Positions 17,886-27,874 are shown, counted from the stretch's first letter. The stretch: 64,000 bases of DNA from Prevotella melaninogenica (GCF_018127965.1 NZ_CP072349.1:1799201-1863200); one strand, 5' to 3'. The notes: a model not told the origin generated them from the sequence alone. A program made the numbers and translations.

Positions 17886-18467
17886 TTCTTCCGTTAAATG
17901 CGTAGATTGTTAATAGAATGAGATTCATCCACATACATGGTATAATTACCTCCAATAAGATGGTTTTATAAAGGGAAATAAACTACATGATAAACGTAAT
18001 TAGCTACGATATCTATCTGTCTTCTACTATCAACGTATTCCCTTACTATATGAAGTTTGTAAATTATTTTCATACAGTTCAAAACCAACACATGCTCTTT
18101 TGGCTTCTAAAAGACGCCCAATTAGCTTGCAAAAGGTGCCCTTTAAGCCCCTTACTAACGCCCTTTTGAAGTCCAATTAAGCACCTTTCATCATACCATT
18201 TTATAACTAATTGATTTACTGTTGGTTGCAAAACTGCTTCTTATATGTGTTTTTGGCGTTAGTTATAGAAGTTTTCTTTGAAATTATGTAATGATTTTTC
18301 AAATCTTTATCTGCGGGTATTTTCGAAGTCTAAAAAGAAATGATTTCAATGAAAAGGATGATAATCGGATAAAATGTTGACTGTCTTAGCCAAGTTTTTG
18401 TTTAATGAGTAGCTATGGTTCATACGTTAAAGCAATACGAAAAGCGTCCACACATTTAACGGAAGAG
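17886..18467 (+). repeat. Large dispersed noncoding repeat, copy 1
   Basis: Bounded by TTCTTCCGTTAAATG (17886-17900) and its reverse complement near 18453-18467. The core from about 18056 is collinear with copies at 48503-48943 (same strand) and 62484-62723 (opposite strand). It includes a block of GCCCTTTTGAAGTCC-type units with 22-bp spacing. The 60-aa frame inside (17987-18169) is not conserved as protein in the other copies, so no gene is called. The rest of 18468-18760 shows nothing recognisable. Confidence 0.75.
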
Positions 18468-18761
18468 CCTTTTTTATTTATTGCTGTCTGGTAAAAATAA
18501 ACTGAAAGCTCTGTATATCTTTATCCATCGGTGTTGCAGCCGTTTTACTTATCCATGGGCTTGGTTTTCAGTTTCAAACTGTAAGCATTATAAAATGTGC
18601 TTATATTGACAAGGAAAGCCCTATAATAACCAGACAAATTGATGAAATCATAAGTTTAAGTCTATTTTAACTAACACAGATAAGTCCAAAAAAGTTTTAT
18701 CGGACACCAATATTTTTATTATATATTTCCAACAGAAGCAGCTACAACCTGACACTCACTA

Positions 18762-18787
18762 CGAATTATTTTCATGAAAATAATTCG
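18762..18787. repeat. Perfect 26-bp palindrome
   Basis: The centre is TTTTCATGAAAA and symmetry is perfect over 13+13 bp, ending in CG. It is the same element as the left end of the cluster at 4180-4269. It may be a protein-binding site or the remnant of a small repeat family. Confidence 0.65.
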
Positions 18788-18844
18788 AAAGGAGGCGGTC
18801 AAAGAGGCAAGAGGAGTACGTCCTATGAGGGTAACAACACAACG

Positions 18845-18908
18845 GAAAAACACACAAAAAGCCTGAATTAATCGAAGAAAGAGAAACTTTCTACAATTAA
18901 TTCAGGCT
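18845..18908 (-). terminator. Terminator of the permease/fructokinase operon
   Basis: On the minus strand a perfect 13-bp stem (arms 18896-18908 and 18860-18872, AGCCTGAATTAAT type) with an inner GAAAG/CTTTC pair is followed by TTTTTGTGTGTTTTT. Confidence 0.85.
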
Positions 18909-19014
18909 AAAAATCATCCTGAAATCTTTATTCCTAAAACCTATTGAGAAAATTATAATATAAGTTTATTGCCCCACCCCTAAAACAGCATAGGGTTTAG
19001 AGATAAGGCACAGC

Positions 19015-19896
19015 TTACTTAATTCTATCCAGTAGTTTCTTTGGGAGTTTTGGCATAGCACCATTCTGCGTGCAGACATACGCACTAACATCCACTGCTA
19101 ACTTATGAGCATCTGGAAGAGGCATACCTGCAAGGATGGCTGAAGTGAAAGCACCCGTAAAGGAATCACCTGCACCTACGGTATCAGCAACCTCAACCGA
19201 TGGTGTTTCTTGGAACGACTTGAGGTTTGGTGCAAAGACATACGAACCGTTGACACCACAAGTCAGCACAAGCATATCAAGATTGTACTTTCCTAAAAGC
19301 AACCAACACTTATTCTCTATATCAAGACCCGGATAACCGAAAAGACGACCGATAGTAACAAGTTCCTCATCATTAATCTTGAGGATATTGGCATGCTGGA
19401 GCGAAGTGGTGATAACCTCCTTTGTATAGAAGTTCTGACGAAGATTGATATCAAATATCTTGAGACAATCCTTTGGCGTTGTTTCGAGGAATTTCTGTAT
19501 TGTCTGGCGGCTTACACTACTACGCTGTGCGAGTGAACCAAAGCATACCGCACGACAGTTCTTGGCTGCTTCTTCAATCTCAGGAGTAAACGGTATGTTA
19601 TCCCATGCTACTCCCTCTTTGATGTCATAGGTAGGTATACCTTCACTGTCGAGTTCAACCTGCACCGTTCCTGTCTGATAATCCACCTCCGGCATCAAGT
19701 ATTTTACGCCTTTTTTATCGAATTCATCGAGTGTTTCCTTACCCAAGGCATCATTTCCGACAGCACTAATAGCCAACGAATCATGCCCAAACTGTCCTGT
19801 ATGATAAGCAAAGTTTGCAGGTGCGCCACCGAGTTTTCTTCCCTCAGGAAGACAATCCCACAATGCCTCTCCGAGGCCAACGATTAACTGTTTCAT
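19015..19896 (-). CDS. Fructokinase (PfkB family)
   Basis: Cytoplasmic ribokinase-fold sugar kinase of 293 residues. GGAPANFAYH is the N-terminal PfkB sugar-binding motif, and GAGDSFTGAF contains the catalytic aspartate (D244). Substrate assignment as fructose comes from context: it is 7 nt downstream of a sugar permease and next to GH32, SusC and SusD genes, the same pairing as in characterised Bacteroides fructan loci. It would produce fructose-6-phosphate for glycolysis. It is the last gene of the two-gene unit ending at the terminator 18845-18908. Confidence 0.9.
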   Translation of the reverse strand: MKQLIVGLGEALWDCLPEGRKLGGAPANFAYHTGQFGHDSLAISAVGNDALGKETLDEFDKKGVKYLMPEVDYQTGTVQVELDSEGIPTYDIKEGVAWDNIPFTPEIEEAAKNCRAVCFGSLAQRSSVSRQTIQKFLETTPKDCLKIFDINLRQNFYTKEVITTSLQHANILKINDEELVTIGRLFGYPGLDIENKCWLLLGKYNLDMLVLTCGVNGSYVFAPNLKSFQETPSVEVADTVGAGDSFTGAFTSAILAGMPLPDAHKLAVDVSAYVCTQNGAMPKLPKKLLDRIK

Positions 19897-19903
19897 ATCT
19901 GTA

Positions 19904-21064
19904 TTATTTATTATTCATCTTTGGAATATAAGAAAAGAGGTAGAGTACGCCCACTGCCATTACGACAACAGCACCCACCTGACCGAATCCATCGCTGGCA
20001 AATCCCATCAAGAGCGGGAAGATTGTACCACCGAAAAGTCCCATAATCATCAGTCCGCTCACCTCGTTCTGCTTGTCGGGAACACTCTGTAAAGCACGTG
20101 CAAAGACCATTGAGAAAACGTTGCTGTTACCATAACCTACAAGAGCAATCGCTACAAAAAGTACGGTCTTTGACGTTCCTACAGCCATTCCACACATTGA
20201 AAGCGCCATCATCGTAACCGAAATAATAAAGAACAGCTTGTTATTCATTACACGAAGGAAGAAAGAGCCAGTCAGACATCCGATGGTACGGAAGATAAAG
20301 TAGAGAGAAGTTGCAAAGGCTGCATCGTTCAATGACATACCTAAACGCTCCATCAGAATCTTTGGCGCCGTGGTATTTGTTCCTACATCAATACCTACGT
20401 GGCACATAATACCCAAGAAACTCAGCAGAACGATAGGTTTACCCAATAGCCTAAAACATTCGGTAAAAGAGCTTGCCTTACCTTCGATTGGTTCTTCTTC
20501 GATAGGCGTTGAGAAGAGTAACAGCGTGGCAATTGTACCAATTATCAGATAAATTGGGAAGAGAACGCGCCATCCGAGACCAAAGGCTGGAATGCTTGCC
20601 TGCGCTCCCCATATAGCAAGATAAGGTGCCATAAAGGATGCTATAGCCTTAACAAACTGTCCGAAAGTAAGTGTTGAAGCTAAATTTCCACCTTTCATCA
20701 CCGTTGAAACCAGCGGATTCAACGATGTTTGCATCAATGCATTGCCTATTCCAAGCAATGAGAACGACACGAGCATTAAGCCGTATGACTCGCCGAAAAC
20801 CGGCAAGAGAAGAGAGAATAAGGTAACAACAAGGCTGATAAGCACTGTTTTTTTGCGTCCAATCTTATTCATCAACATACCTGTTGGTACGGAAAAGATA
20901 AGGAACCAGAAGAAAACAAGGGACGGAAAGACATTCGCTGTAGAATCCGACAGCTGCAAGTCGTTCTTTACGTAGTTGGAGGCAATACCCACTAAGTCAA
21001 CAAATCCCATCGCAAAGAAACAAAGCATTACGGGCAACAGAGCGAGTTTGTTGGTCTTCGACAT
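19904..21064 (-). CDS. MFS sugar permease (fructose importer)
   Basis: A 386-residue major-facilitator protein with about 12 hydrophobic segments. PTGMLMNKIGRKKTVLISL matches the MFS motif A between helices 2 and 3, and ISVTMMALSMCGMAVG and similar segments form later helices. It resembles the FucP/GluP-type proton-sugar symporters that move monosaccharides across the inner membrane. Position ahead of fructokinase implies fructose. Its promoter (-7 box at 21116-21123) carries the motif shared with the susC and GH32 promoters, so it probably responds to the same hybrid sensor. Confidence 0.88.
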   Translation of the reverse strand: MSKTNKLALLPVMLCFFAMGFVDLVGIASNYVKNDLQLSDSTANVFPSLVFFWFLIFSVPTGMLMNKIGRKKTVLISLVVTLFSLLLPVFGESYGLMLVSFSLLGIGNALMQTSLNPLVSTVMKGGNLASTLTFGQFVKAIASFMAPYLAIWGAQASIPAFGLGWRVLFPIYLIIGTIATLLLFSTPIEEEPIEGKASSFTECFRLLGKPIVLLSFLGIMCHVGIDVGTNTTAPKILMERLGMSLNDAAFATSLYFIFRTIGCLTGSFFLRVMNNKLFFIISVTMMALSMCGMAVGTSKTVLFVAIALVGYGNSNVFSMVFARALQSVPDKQNEVSGLMIMGLFGGTIFPLLMGFASDGFGQVGAVVVMAVGVLYLFSYIPKMNNK

Positions 21065-21115
21065 AATCTTTAAATTTTTAGTTTTGTATAGTTCTATTGT
21101 TCTTAATTATACTTG

Positions 21116-21170
21116 CAAAGTTACTTTTTTACGAAGAAAGAAGCTTTAAAATTTCGTTCATTGATATCAA
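21116..21170 (-). promoter_or_regulatory. Promoter and candidate operator of permease/fructokinase
   Basis: The -7 box TAACTTTG on the minus strand is 21116-21123. The plus-strand motif TTTCGTTCATTGATATCAA (21152-21170) has its CG at exactly +32 from the box edge, the same distance as in the two other promoters of this locus. Confidence 0.55.
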
Positions 21171-21239
21171 CAAAAATATCTATAATAAGATTATTTGTAG
21201 ATAATGGACAGAAATATCATTCTTTCTTTTCTTTATTTA

Positions 21240-22928
21240 TTAGTCCTTCAACGCATAAACCTTCACTTTGCAACCTTTAGTAAGTATTTTGTCGTAAGGC
21301 TTTGTTGGAAAAACGAGGTTGGTCATTGCCACTTTACCTTCAGTATCAAAAGCCTCAACGCAGCAGCGATCAATGAATATTTGCATTGACTTTATAATCC
21401 CATTGGTTGGTGCAACCGTCTTAGCCTTAAAATCACTATGGAACTCTGTAACACCACACTCAGTACGATCCATACTGAAGGTACCATTCTTTCCATCATA
21501 AATCATAGTAACTCGTTCTCCCTTGTCATTACTTAACACAATAGAAGCATTACTTTTAATATTGGTTACTTCTATGTAAGCAGCAGATTGGAGACGACCA
21601 GATGGCTTCTTCTCGAAAGCAGCAAATACTTCAGGTGATGGTTTTACACTGACATAATCTTCCCCATTGTAACTATAAAGCCCTAAGTCGCGTGGTAAGC
21701 CATTGGCAGAACGGAACTGCTGGGTGGGTACTTGATTAGCATACTGCCAGTTACTCATCCATGGAAGAACGATAATTCTACCATTAGGGGCATTGCTAAA
21801 CGATACGGTTGCATAGTGATCTTTTCCATAATCCATCCACTTTGTCATCTCAGGTTTTGACTCACAAGTAAATTTATGACCATCAAATGAACCAACAAAG
21901 TATTGAGTTGCGCTACCTCCAAAGGGACCTCCAGGATTAATGTTACAGATAAGTACCCACTTATCACCCATCTTCAAGAGGTCAGGACATTCCCAAACAC
22001 CTCCATGATTACCATATCCCTCTCCAAAAGAACTCTCATACTTCCAGTCTTTCAAGTTCTTAGAACTATATATATTCATCTGCTGTCCTGCTGCAAGAAT
22101 AAGATTCCATTGCTTCACTTCTTCATTCCAAAAGACATTAGGATCACGGAAGTCAGGTACATCACTTGTCAGAATTGGGTTGTTAGCATACTTCTTAAAG
22201 GTTTCACCATTATCCGTACTATATGCAATACTCTGTGTTTGCGCAGCTCCTGCATAGGTGTAAAAAGCAACAACAGCATCCTTTCCAAATCCTGCAGTAT
22301 TCTCTTTATCAACAACACTATTACCGCTGAAAATCGTACCAAGTGCATCTGGCTGTATAGCTTCTCCTTGATTTTTCCAGTGCATGAGGTCTGTAGAGGT
22401 GCTATGTGCCCATGTCATATTCTCCCATTGCGAACCATAAGGATTATACTGATAGTATAGATGCCATACACCATCCTTATAGAACATACCATTCGGATCG
22501 TTCATCCAACCGTAAGCTGGGGTATGGTGATAGATTGGACGGAACTTCTCACGGTTCTTAGTATCAAATGCATTAGTTGCTTTAATTTCTTTCCAACAAA
22601 CAAAGTTATTAATCAAACCAATGCTATGTTTATCTCCTGTAAATTGGATATCAAGCAACACATCACCACCATACTCACTGATATCAAGTGGAACATTATA
22701 ATCAGTCTTGTTAATAGCAAGTTTACAATTGAACTCTTTCACGACTTGATTATCTTTGATAACACGAATATGTGCATAACCTTCTTCCTCCTCTACTGGA
22801 AGAAGAACATACTTATCTGTTGTCTTCACACGTTTTATTGCGTGATTTGAACTTAAGAATGATTGCGCATGCATAAGCGTAGTAGTTATGAAAAGGCAAA
22901 AAGCCAATAAATTAATCTTTCTATTCAT
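21240..22928 (-). CDS. GH32 beta-fructofuranosidase/exo-fructanase 1
   Basis: A 562-residue secreted enzyme with signal peptide (..CLFITTTLMHAQ), an N-terminal beta-sandwich of the DUF4980 type (about 25-120) and a five-bladed GH32 propeller. The nucleophile is in WMNDPNG (D144), the transition-state stabiliser in FRDPN (D262) and the acid/base in ECPD (E313). All three residues are present. A C-terminal GH32 beta-sandwich with CGVTEFHSDF and DRCCVEAF follows. It likely releases fructose from levan or inulin oligomers in the periplasm or on the surface. It is transcribed from its own promoter, separated by a terminator from the susC operon. Confidence 0.94.
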   Translation of the reverse strand: MNRKINLLAFCLFITTTLMHAQSFLSSNHAIKRVKTTDKYVLLPVEEEEGYAHIRVIKDNQVVKEFNCKLAINKTDYNVPLDISEYGGDVLLDIQFTGDKHSIGLINNFVCWKEIKATNAFDTKNREKFRPIYHHTPAYGWMNDPNGMFYKDGVWHLYYQYNPYGSQWENMTWAHSTSTDLMHWKNQGEAIQPDALGTIFSGNSVVDKENTAGFGKDAVVAFYTYAGAAQTQSIAYSTDNGETFKKYANNPILTSDVPDFRDPNVFWNEEVKQWNLILAAGQQMNIYSSKNLKDWKYESSFGEGYGNHGGVWECPDLLKMGDKWVLICNINPGGPFGGSATQYFVGSFDGHKFTCESKPEMTKWMDYGKDHYATVSFSNAPNGRIIVLPWMSNWQYANQVPTQQFRSANGLPRDLGLYSYNGEDYVSVKPSPEVFAAFEKKPSGRLQSAAYIEVTNIKSNASIVLSNDKGERVTMIYDGKNGTFSMDRTECGVTEFHSDFKAKTVAPTNGIIKSMQIFIDRCCVEAFDTEGKVAMTNLVFPTKPYDKILTKGCKVKVYALKD

Positions 22929-22965
22929 CGTAGGTTGTTTATATGTATTTTTAGTTTCAGATAGA

Positions 22966-23020
22966 CAAAGATAGACATTTTATTGATAAGTTAGAAAGAA
23001 AAGTCGCTCATTCAATGATA
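22966..23020 (-). promoter_or_regulatory. Promoter and candidate operator of GH32 gene 1
   Basis: The -7 box TATCTTTG on the minus strand is 22966-22973. The motif AGTCGCTCATTCAATGATA (23002-23020, plus strand) has its CG at +32 from the box. The motif overlaps one arm of the upstream terminator, so termination and regulation may compete. Confidence 0.55.
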
Positions 23021-23061
23021 TTATTTGCAATGATAGGCAATTTCTCACGGAATGAACGACT
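22990..23061 (-). terminator. Terminator after the susC-susD-GH32 operon
   Basis: On the minus strand, AGTCGTTCATTC (23050-23061) and GAATGAGCGACT (23002-23013) pair over 12 bp with one wobble, around a 36-nt loop. TTTTCTTTCT follows. Confidence 0.65.
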
Positions 23062-23113
23062 AAATTTCAACTATATATTTATTCTATCTTCAGTGAAGAA
23101 AGGAACTATAATC

Positions 23114-24709
23114 TTAATACTGACTTACAGAGAGATTACTAATGGTAATGTTACCTCCATAGTTATTAATACTCCAACAGTTCTTCTGTATTTCGTAAAT
23201 ACGATTGGTATAGCAACAGACATCATTAATATACATTACGGCTATACTATTGTCCGTATAGATAGTGACATGATAGACGTTGTCTGTTGGTCGAGCGAAG
23301 TTGTAGCCATCAATACCATTTATGAAACCACGACCCGCAGAACCTTCTTCTTCAAAGTTAATCTTACGTGTCTGTTCATTCTCGGGATTTACAATCATAG
23401 AATAATACTTCTCTGAGTCAGTGCCACGTACGAATGAGACACCAAACTTATCCCAGTTATTAGAAGTTGTTATAGTGAAGGTAATTTTATTGTGATAGCC
23501 AAGGCGATTGAAAAGTAGGTAAGAATCACCTGAAAGCTTATAGCCATCAGTTACATTCTCAACACCATTATCACTCTTTGCCATAACCTTTACTTCTTGT
23601 TTTTTGCCGTATTTATCGCTAATCCCTTTTACCTCTCCTAAAGTAAGAGTACCATCTGCGTGTTGTACGAGACGATGGATAACAAGATTACCAGCCCATT
23701 CGGGTTCATTAGGAGCAGCACCAACGGCAGTGTTATCCTTACCCGGACGTGTTGGACACCAGCCCCAGATATAGCGATTCTGACCATCACTTGCTGTTTT
23801 ACCCGCATAGAAACCACGACTATCTAAGAATCCTTCATGTGCATCAGGCCATAAACCAGCATCATTCTGTGTACAAGCCTTCAATTCACTAAGAGTCTTG
23901 CCTTTGAAATACTGCACACGACGGATAGCAGCATGCTTTTCACTATAAACAAGATACCACCAGTCTCCCATTTTAAACACATCTGGACACTCATAGAATC
24001 GATCCCACATCATGGTCATGAACGTTCCAGCATGGCTCCATGTCTTGAGATCATCGGATGTGAACTCAGCCAAATGACCTTTACTTCCCTTCAGAGTAGA
24101 AACAAGCATGTGCCATTTATTATCGTCACCTTTGAAGACAAAGGGATCACGGAAATCATCTTTACTATATCCGTAATCATCACCTTTCAAGCGGAAAACA
24201 CGATTCTTAGTCCATGTTTTGAAATCGGATGATGTTGCCATCATCACCATCTCACCATTATTGGTAGAAGATGTTTGATATCTATGACCTGTATAAAAGG
24301 TGTAATACAATCCATCAGTATCATTATAAACCGTTGAACCAGTACCCAGTGCCGCATCCTGCTCATTGATACCACCACAATGAATCAGTTCTCCAAGTGA
24401 CTGATAGTTGGCTCCATCAGTTGTTTCAACAGCCCAAATAGGATGGTAAGTACCAGCCTGATTAGGACGAAAATCCTGTAGATACATCACCTTAAAGTTC
24501 TTTGTTTTAGGATCAAAGAAAGGCATTAAGTCTCCAACGTAACCAACAGCTGCCTTATAGAAAGTGGTTTGTGCCATTTCATCGGTGGACTTGAAATAGG
24601 TTGTTGTATTCCAATCTTTTTCCTCAATCATGGTCTTTTCGTCGCTACAGCCCACTAATGAGGCTGATAATGTTGCGACGAGAGCGAGAGAAAATATCAT
24701 AGTTCTCAT
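23114..24709 (-). CDS. GH32-type fructanase lipoprotein (surface)
   Basis: A 531-residue lipoprotein (lipobox LVGC, Cys21). Its propeller carries the GH32 stabiliser FRDP (D188) and acid/base ECPD (E240). The first-blade motif is VGDLMPFF (D60) in place of WMNDPNG; the nucleophile aspartate is kept but the surrounding Trp, Asn and Pro are not. A C-terminal beta-sandwich follows (DUF4975-like, from memory). By position it is the outer-surface endo-acting member, equivalent in place to the lipoprotein levanase of the B. thetaiotaomicron fructan locus. Endo versus exo action and levan versus inulin preference cannot be read directly. It is the last gene of the susC operon, 16 nt after the glycan-binding lipoprotein. 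Confidence 0.82.
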   Translation of the reverse strand: MRTMIFSLALVATLSASLVGCSDEKTMIEEKDWNTTTYFKSTDEMAQTTFYKAAVGYVGDLMPFFDPKTKNFKVMYLQDFRPNQAGTYHPIWAVETTDGANYQSLGELIHCGGINEQDAALGTGSTVYNDTDGLYYTFYTGHRYQTSSTNNGEMVMMATSSDFKTWTKNRVFRLKGDDYGYSKDDFRDPFVFKGDDNKWHMLVSTLKGSKGHLAEFTSDDLKTWSHAGTFMTMMWDRFYECPDVFKMGDWWYLVYSEKHAAIRRVQYFKGKTLSELKACTQNDAGLWPDAHEGFLDSRGFYAGKTASDGQNRYIWGWCPTRPGKDNTAVGAAPNEPEWAGNLVIHRLVQHADGTLTLGEVKGISDKYGKKQEVKVMAKSDNGVENVTDGYKLSGDSYLLFNRLGYHNKITFTITTSNNWDKFGVSFVRGTDSEKYYSMIVNPENEQTRKINFEEEGSAGRGFINGIDGYNFARPTDNVYHVTIYTDNSIAVMYINDVCCYTNRIYEIQKNCWSINNYGGNITISNLSVSQY

Positions 24710-24725
24710 ATCAGTTATACTTTAT

Positions 24726-26114
24726 TTAATGATTCATTAGATAGTTGAATGCGTTCTGTGTCATCTTGGCAATGTTATTGTGGTAAAAGGCTGGGACATC
24801 ATCTACACTGTACCAGTCATAACATCCAGAGCCAATACAGAGAATCTTGCCCTTTGTTCCGTTTGCAGGAAATTCCCATGCAACGACAGCACCATCACCA
24901 CCATAAGCCAAATCTTGTGCTCCAGTCTCTGTACGCCATTTATTTAAGTTATCATATCCACCCCAATCAGTACCAATATGCCATTGAGCAGTTGAATTGG
25001 TGATACGGTAATTTGCATCACAAGTATAAATAGAGTTAGGCTCACCACTCTTCATTATAAGATTTTGGAAAAGAGGATGACTCGTATGCCCTTGAATAAA
25101 GAAGTTCCAAGGACCACTTACTTTCTCAGCATCAGCTTCGTTCTGCCCCCAACAATTATTTGGAGCAGCATTGTTTGCTACTGCGCCAATCTCAGCTGGC
25201 ATATTTGTTGCATATCGAGTGAAGAGGAAAGAACCACCATTATTATAATAGTCTCTTAAAGCAACTGCTGCATTGACAGCCTCAGGCGCACTTCTTTCGA
25301 AAGCTTCTTTTCCATCTACTCCTCCATCCTTATGATAATGCCACCAAATAACTTTACACTCACTAAGATCGACCGTACCATTCTTAATATCAGTAAATGA
25401 AACGTATAATGAGTTTGGGATATTCTGAAGCATCCACTTACAAGCAGCTAATTCCTCTGAATTAAGCTCGTTCATCGTAGCTGGTAGACTAACAAAGACT
25501 GCAGTAGGCTTACCGATAGCTGTTACTTTTACAGTGTAGCTCGCAGAAGCTGTATTATTGGTAACTGTAAATGTAACAGGATTAGAAAAATCCGTTGCAA
25601 CACCATTAGATGGACTAACCGTCGCATTTGTACTCAACCCTATTGTAGGAGTTAAAGAATGGAGGTCCAGCGTATTAGGAACATAGACAGAGATTGTCTT
25701 ATTTCCCTCATCAATAACGCCATTATATATTCCATTAATCTTGAAAGAAGTGATTTTTGCCTCATCTCTCAATACATTCATAGTCCAGTCAAGGAAGACA
25801 TCACCATTCTTAATACTGAGCACCTGAGCTGTAAGCATATTAAGTTTATCTCCCTCTTTGATATTGCTGATGGCACCAGCACTTAGCTTCAGTGTGCTAA
25901 CAGTCATGTTTGTGACATCGTAAGTCTCAGGGACACGCACAGTGATTGTACGTGAAGCCTGATCTACGACACCTTTATAATTATCCAATACGATAGAATC
26001 GACTGAACATGATCCGTTTAATTGCAGATCAGAAATATTATTCTCGTCGCTGCAGCTACCTAATGCAAAGAAAGCAATAAGTGCAATGAATATTGTTGTT
26101 ATATTTGTTTTCAT
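24726..26114 (-). CDS. Surface glycan-binding lipoprotein (SusE/F position, DUF4960-like)
   Basis: A 462-residue lipoprotein (lipobox LGSC, Cys21). Two Ig-like repeats occupy about residues 30-200 (each has a VDSIVLDNYKGVVD or FKINGIYNGVIDEG opening and a TITV/TISV strand). A C-terminal alpha/beta domain (about 205-462) with VIWWHYHKDGGVDGKEAFE, FLFTRYATNMP and GSGCYDWYSVDD resembles the DUF4960 family seen in fructan loci. It presumably sits on the outer membrane and binds fructan to feed SusCD. No catalytic function is indicated. Only 3 nt separate it from susD. Confidence 0.8.
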   Translation of the reverse strand: MKTNITTIFIALIAFFALGSCSDENNISDLQLNGSCSVDSIVLDNYKGVVDQASRTITVRVPETYDVTNMTVSTLKLSAGAISNIKEGDKLNMLTAQVLSIKNGDVFLDWTMNVLRDEAKITSFKINGIYNGVIDEGNKTISVYVPNTLDLHSLTPTIGLSTNATVSPSNGVATDFSNPVTFTVTNNTASASYTVKVTAIGKPTAVFVSLPATMNELNSEELAACKWMLQNIPNSLYVSFTDIKNGTVDLSECKVIWWHYHKDGGVDGKEAFERSAPEAVNAAVALRDYYNNGGSFLFTRYATNMPAEIGAVANNAAPNNCWGQNEADAEKVSGPWNFFIQGHTSHPLFQNLIMKSGEPNSIYTCDANYRITNSTAQWHIGTDWGGYDNLNKWRTETGAQDLAYGGDGAVVAWEFPANGTKGKILCIGSGCYDWYSVDDVPAFYHNNIAKMTQNAFNYLMNH

Positions 26115-26117
26115 ACT

Positions 26118-27851
26118 TTACCACTGACCAATATTTTGTTTATAATGTCCGTTTGAAGCAGCTATTTGTGCATATGGAATAGGCAAGTACTCATTCTTAT
26201 TTTTAGTGAAGTGAGCACTACTATAGATAGAACAGTCATTAGCTTCTTCTGCATAATACTTGTTGAGTATGCGTTCTGCCTCTCCCCATCTTACAAGGTC
26301 AAAGAATCTTTCAGATTCCATACCCATCTCTATACGACGCTCCATTTTAACAATATCAAGAGCCTCTACCTGACTGTAGGTTCCAGTATATGGCATAACA
26401 TTCATTCTCACACCATAATCACTCTGATAATTGCTGATAGCACCTGTGCTTTGTTTAGCACGATTACGGATTTGATTGATGATATTGATTGCCTCGTTAA
26501 TACGTCCATCATTTAACTGTACCAAAGCCTCAGCACGTTCAAGTAGGACATCTGCATAACGGAAGACAATACGATTCTCTGATGTACCCCACCATGCACC
26601 TTTCTTCAGATAAGGACTTTCTGGGTCTACATTCTGCTTTAAAGTTACATAATAGCCATACAATCCATTACTTCTACTCCATGTAGCAGTCTTGTCCATC
26701 ATAAACTTAGAGTTAAATTCATAAGGCAAACCAGGAATACCAATGGTAAGGAATAGACGTGGGTCTGCATAATCTGTTGCTTTATTATAGTCTTGATTGT
26801 TAAATGTACCTATATATGGATGGCCATTAGCATCTGTACGATAGACATTAACAAGATTTTGACTTGGCTTATAAAAATCACATCCTCCATCAGTTACACC
26901 AGGAATATTTGGTACAATTAGTCCATAACTCCAGTTGAGATTACCATTCTTAGTTCCATCATTAATAGAATATTGCATTGCCCAAAGACTTTCCTTTCCA
27001 TTCTCAAACTGTGGTTCTGGTCTAAAGTTATTATGGAAATCACTCTCTAACCCATAGCCACCAGCAGTATAGATTGCAGGATCACTAAACTGAACAGCTT
27101 TCAAGAGATCGTCCTTTGAGATACTTGTAACTTCATTCGTATTCTCATTATCTTGATGATAAGCCTTATACATATACACCTTCGTTAGGAAAGCTGCAGC
27201 TGATGCTTTTGTTGGACGCCCCTTGTCTGCTTGATGAACAGGAAGTTTATTGTAGGATTCCATCAAGTCATCAATAATAACTTGCCAACCTTGATCATTC
27301 GTATATTCACGATTAGAAAGCATGTTATATTGCTCAGTCTTAAGGTTAGGGTCTATAACGAAAGGTATATGCTTATACAATCGTTTCAATAAGAAGTGTC
27401 CATATGCACGTAAGAACTTCATCTCTGCCATACGTTCATCCTTTTGAGGATAAACAGAGCTATTGACTTGTTCAAGGAGTGCTATTGCCGTGTTGGCACG
27501 TGATATACAATTGTATAATCTTTGCCACATATCGCTAATATTCCAGTTTGTGGTCAAGACTCCTTGTTCTATTTCAAGCTGATGGAACACATCACCATCA
27601 CTGGTTCCGTTGCCGCCTTTATAGGCATCATCACTGCGGACATCATAATTCCACATTGAAAACGAAGAATTGATATCTTCTGCTGAAATAAATATGGCAT
27701 AGGCTGATGTTACGAGTTCATCAACATGATTAGCCTCCTTTACTTGCTCATCACTTAGTGTTGCCTGTGGAGTATGTTCATCCAAGAAGTCTGAACAACT
27801 TGTCATACTAAGGGTAGCGAGCACAAGTGCTGAATATATTACTTTTTTCAT
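26118..27851 (-). CDS. susD: SusD-like fructan-binding lipoprotein
   Basis: A 577-residue RagB/SusD-family lipoprotein (lipobox MTSC, Cys19; then SDFLDEHTPQ, typical of the family). TPR-like helices include RAYGHFLLKRLY, and the C-terminal segment MERRIEMGMESERFFDLVRWG is a SusD hallmark. It forms the lid of the SusC porin and captures oligosaccharide at the cell surface. The gene follows susC by 23 nt in the same operon. Confidence 0.95.
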   Translation of the reverse strand: MKKVIYSALVLATLSMTSCSDFLDEHTPQATLSDEQVKEANHVDELVTSAYAIFISAEDINSSFSMWNYDVRSDDAYKGGNGTSDGDVFHQLEIEQGVLTTNWNISDMWQRLYNCISRANTAIALLEQVNSSVYPQKDERMAEMKFLRAYGHFLLKRLYKHIPFVIDPNLKTEQYNMLSNREYTNDQGWQVIIDDLMESYNKLPVHQADKGRPTKASAAAFLTKVYMYKAYHQDNENTNEVTSISKDDLLKAVQFSDPAIYTAGGYGLESDFHNNFRPEPQFENGKESLWAMQYSINDGTKNGNLNWSYGLIVPNIPGVTDGGCDFYKPSQNLVNVYRTDANGHPYIGTFNNQDYNKATDYADPRLFLTIGIPGLPYEFNSKFMMDKTATWSRSNGLYGYYVTLKQNVDPESPYLKKGAWWGTSENRIVFRYADVLLERAEALVQLNDGRINEAINIINQIRNRAKQSTGAISNYQSDYGVRMNVMPYTGTYSQVEALDIVKMERRIEMGMESERFFDLVRWGEAERILNKYYAEEANDCSIYSSAHFTKNKNEYLPIPYAQIAASNGHYKQNIGQW

Positions 27852-27874
27852 ATTATATTGTCAGATGATAATTG

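Noticed and set aside
17987..18169. 60-aa frame inside dispersed repeat copy 1
   Set aside because: The other two copies of the repeat do not preserve the frame.
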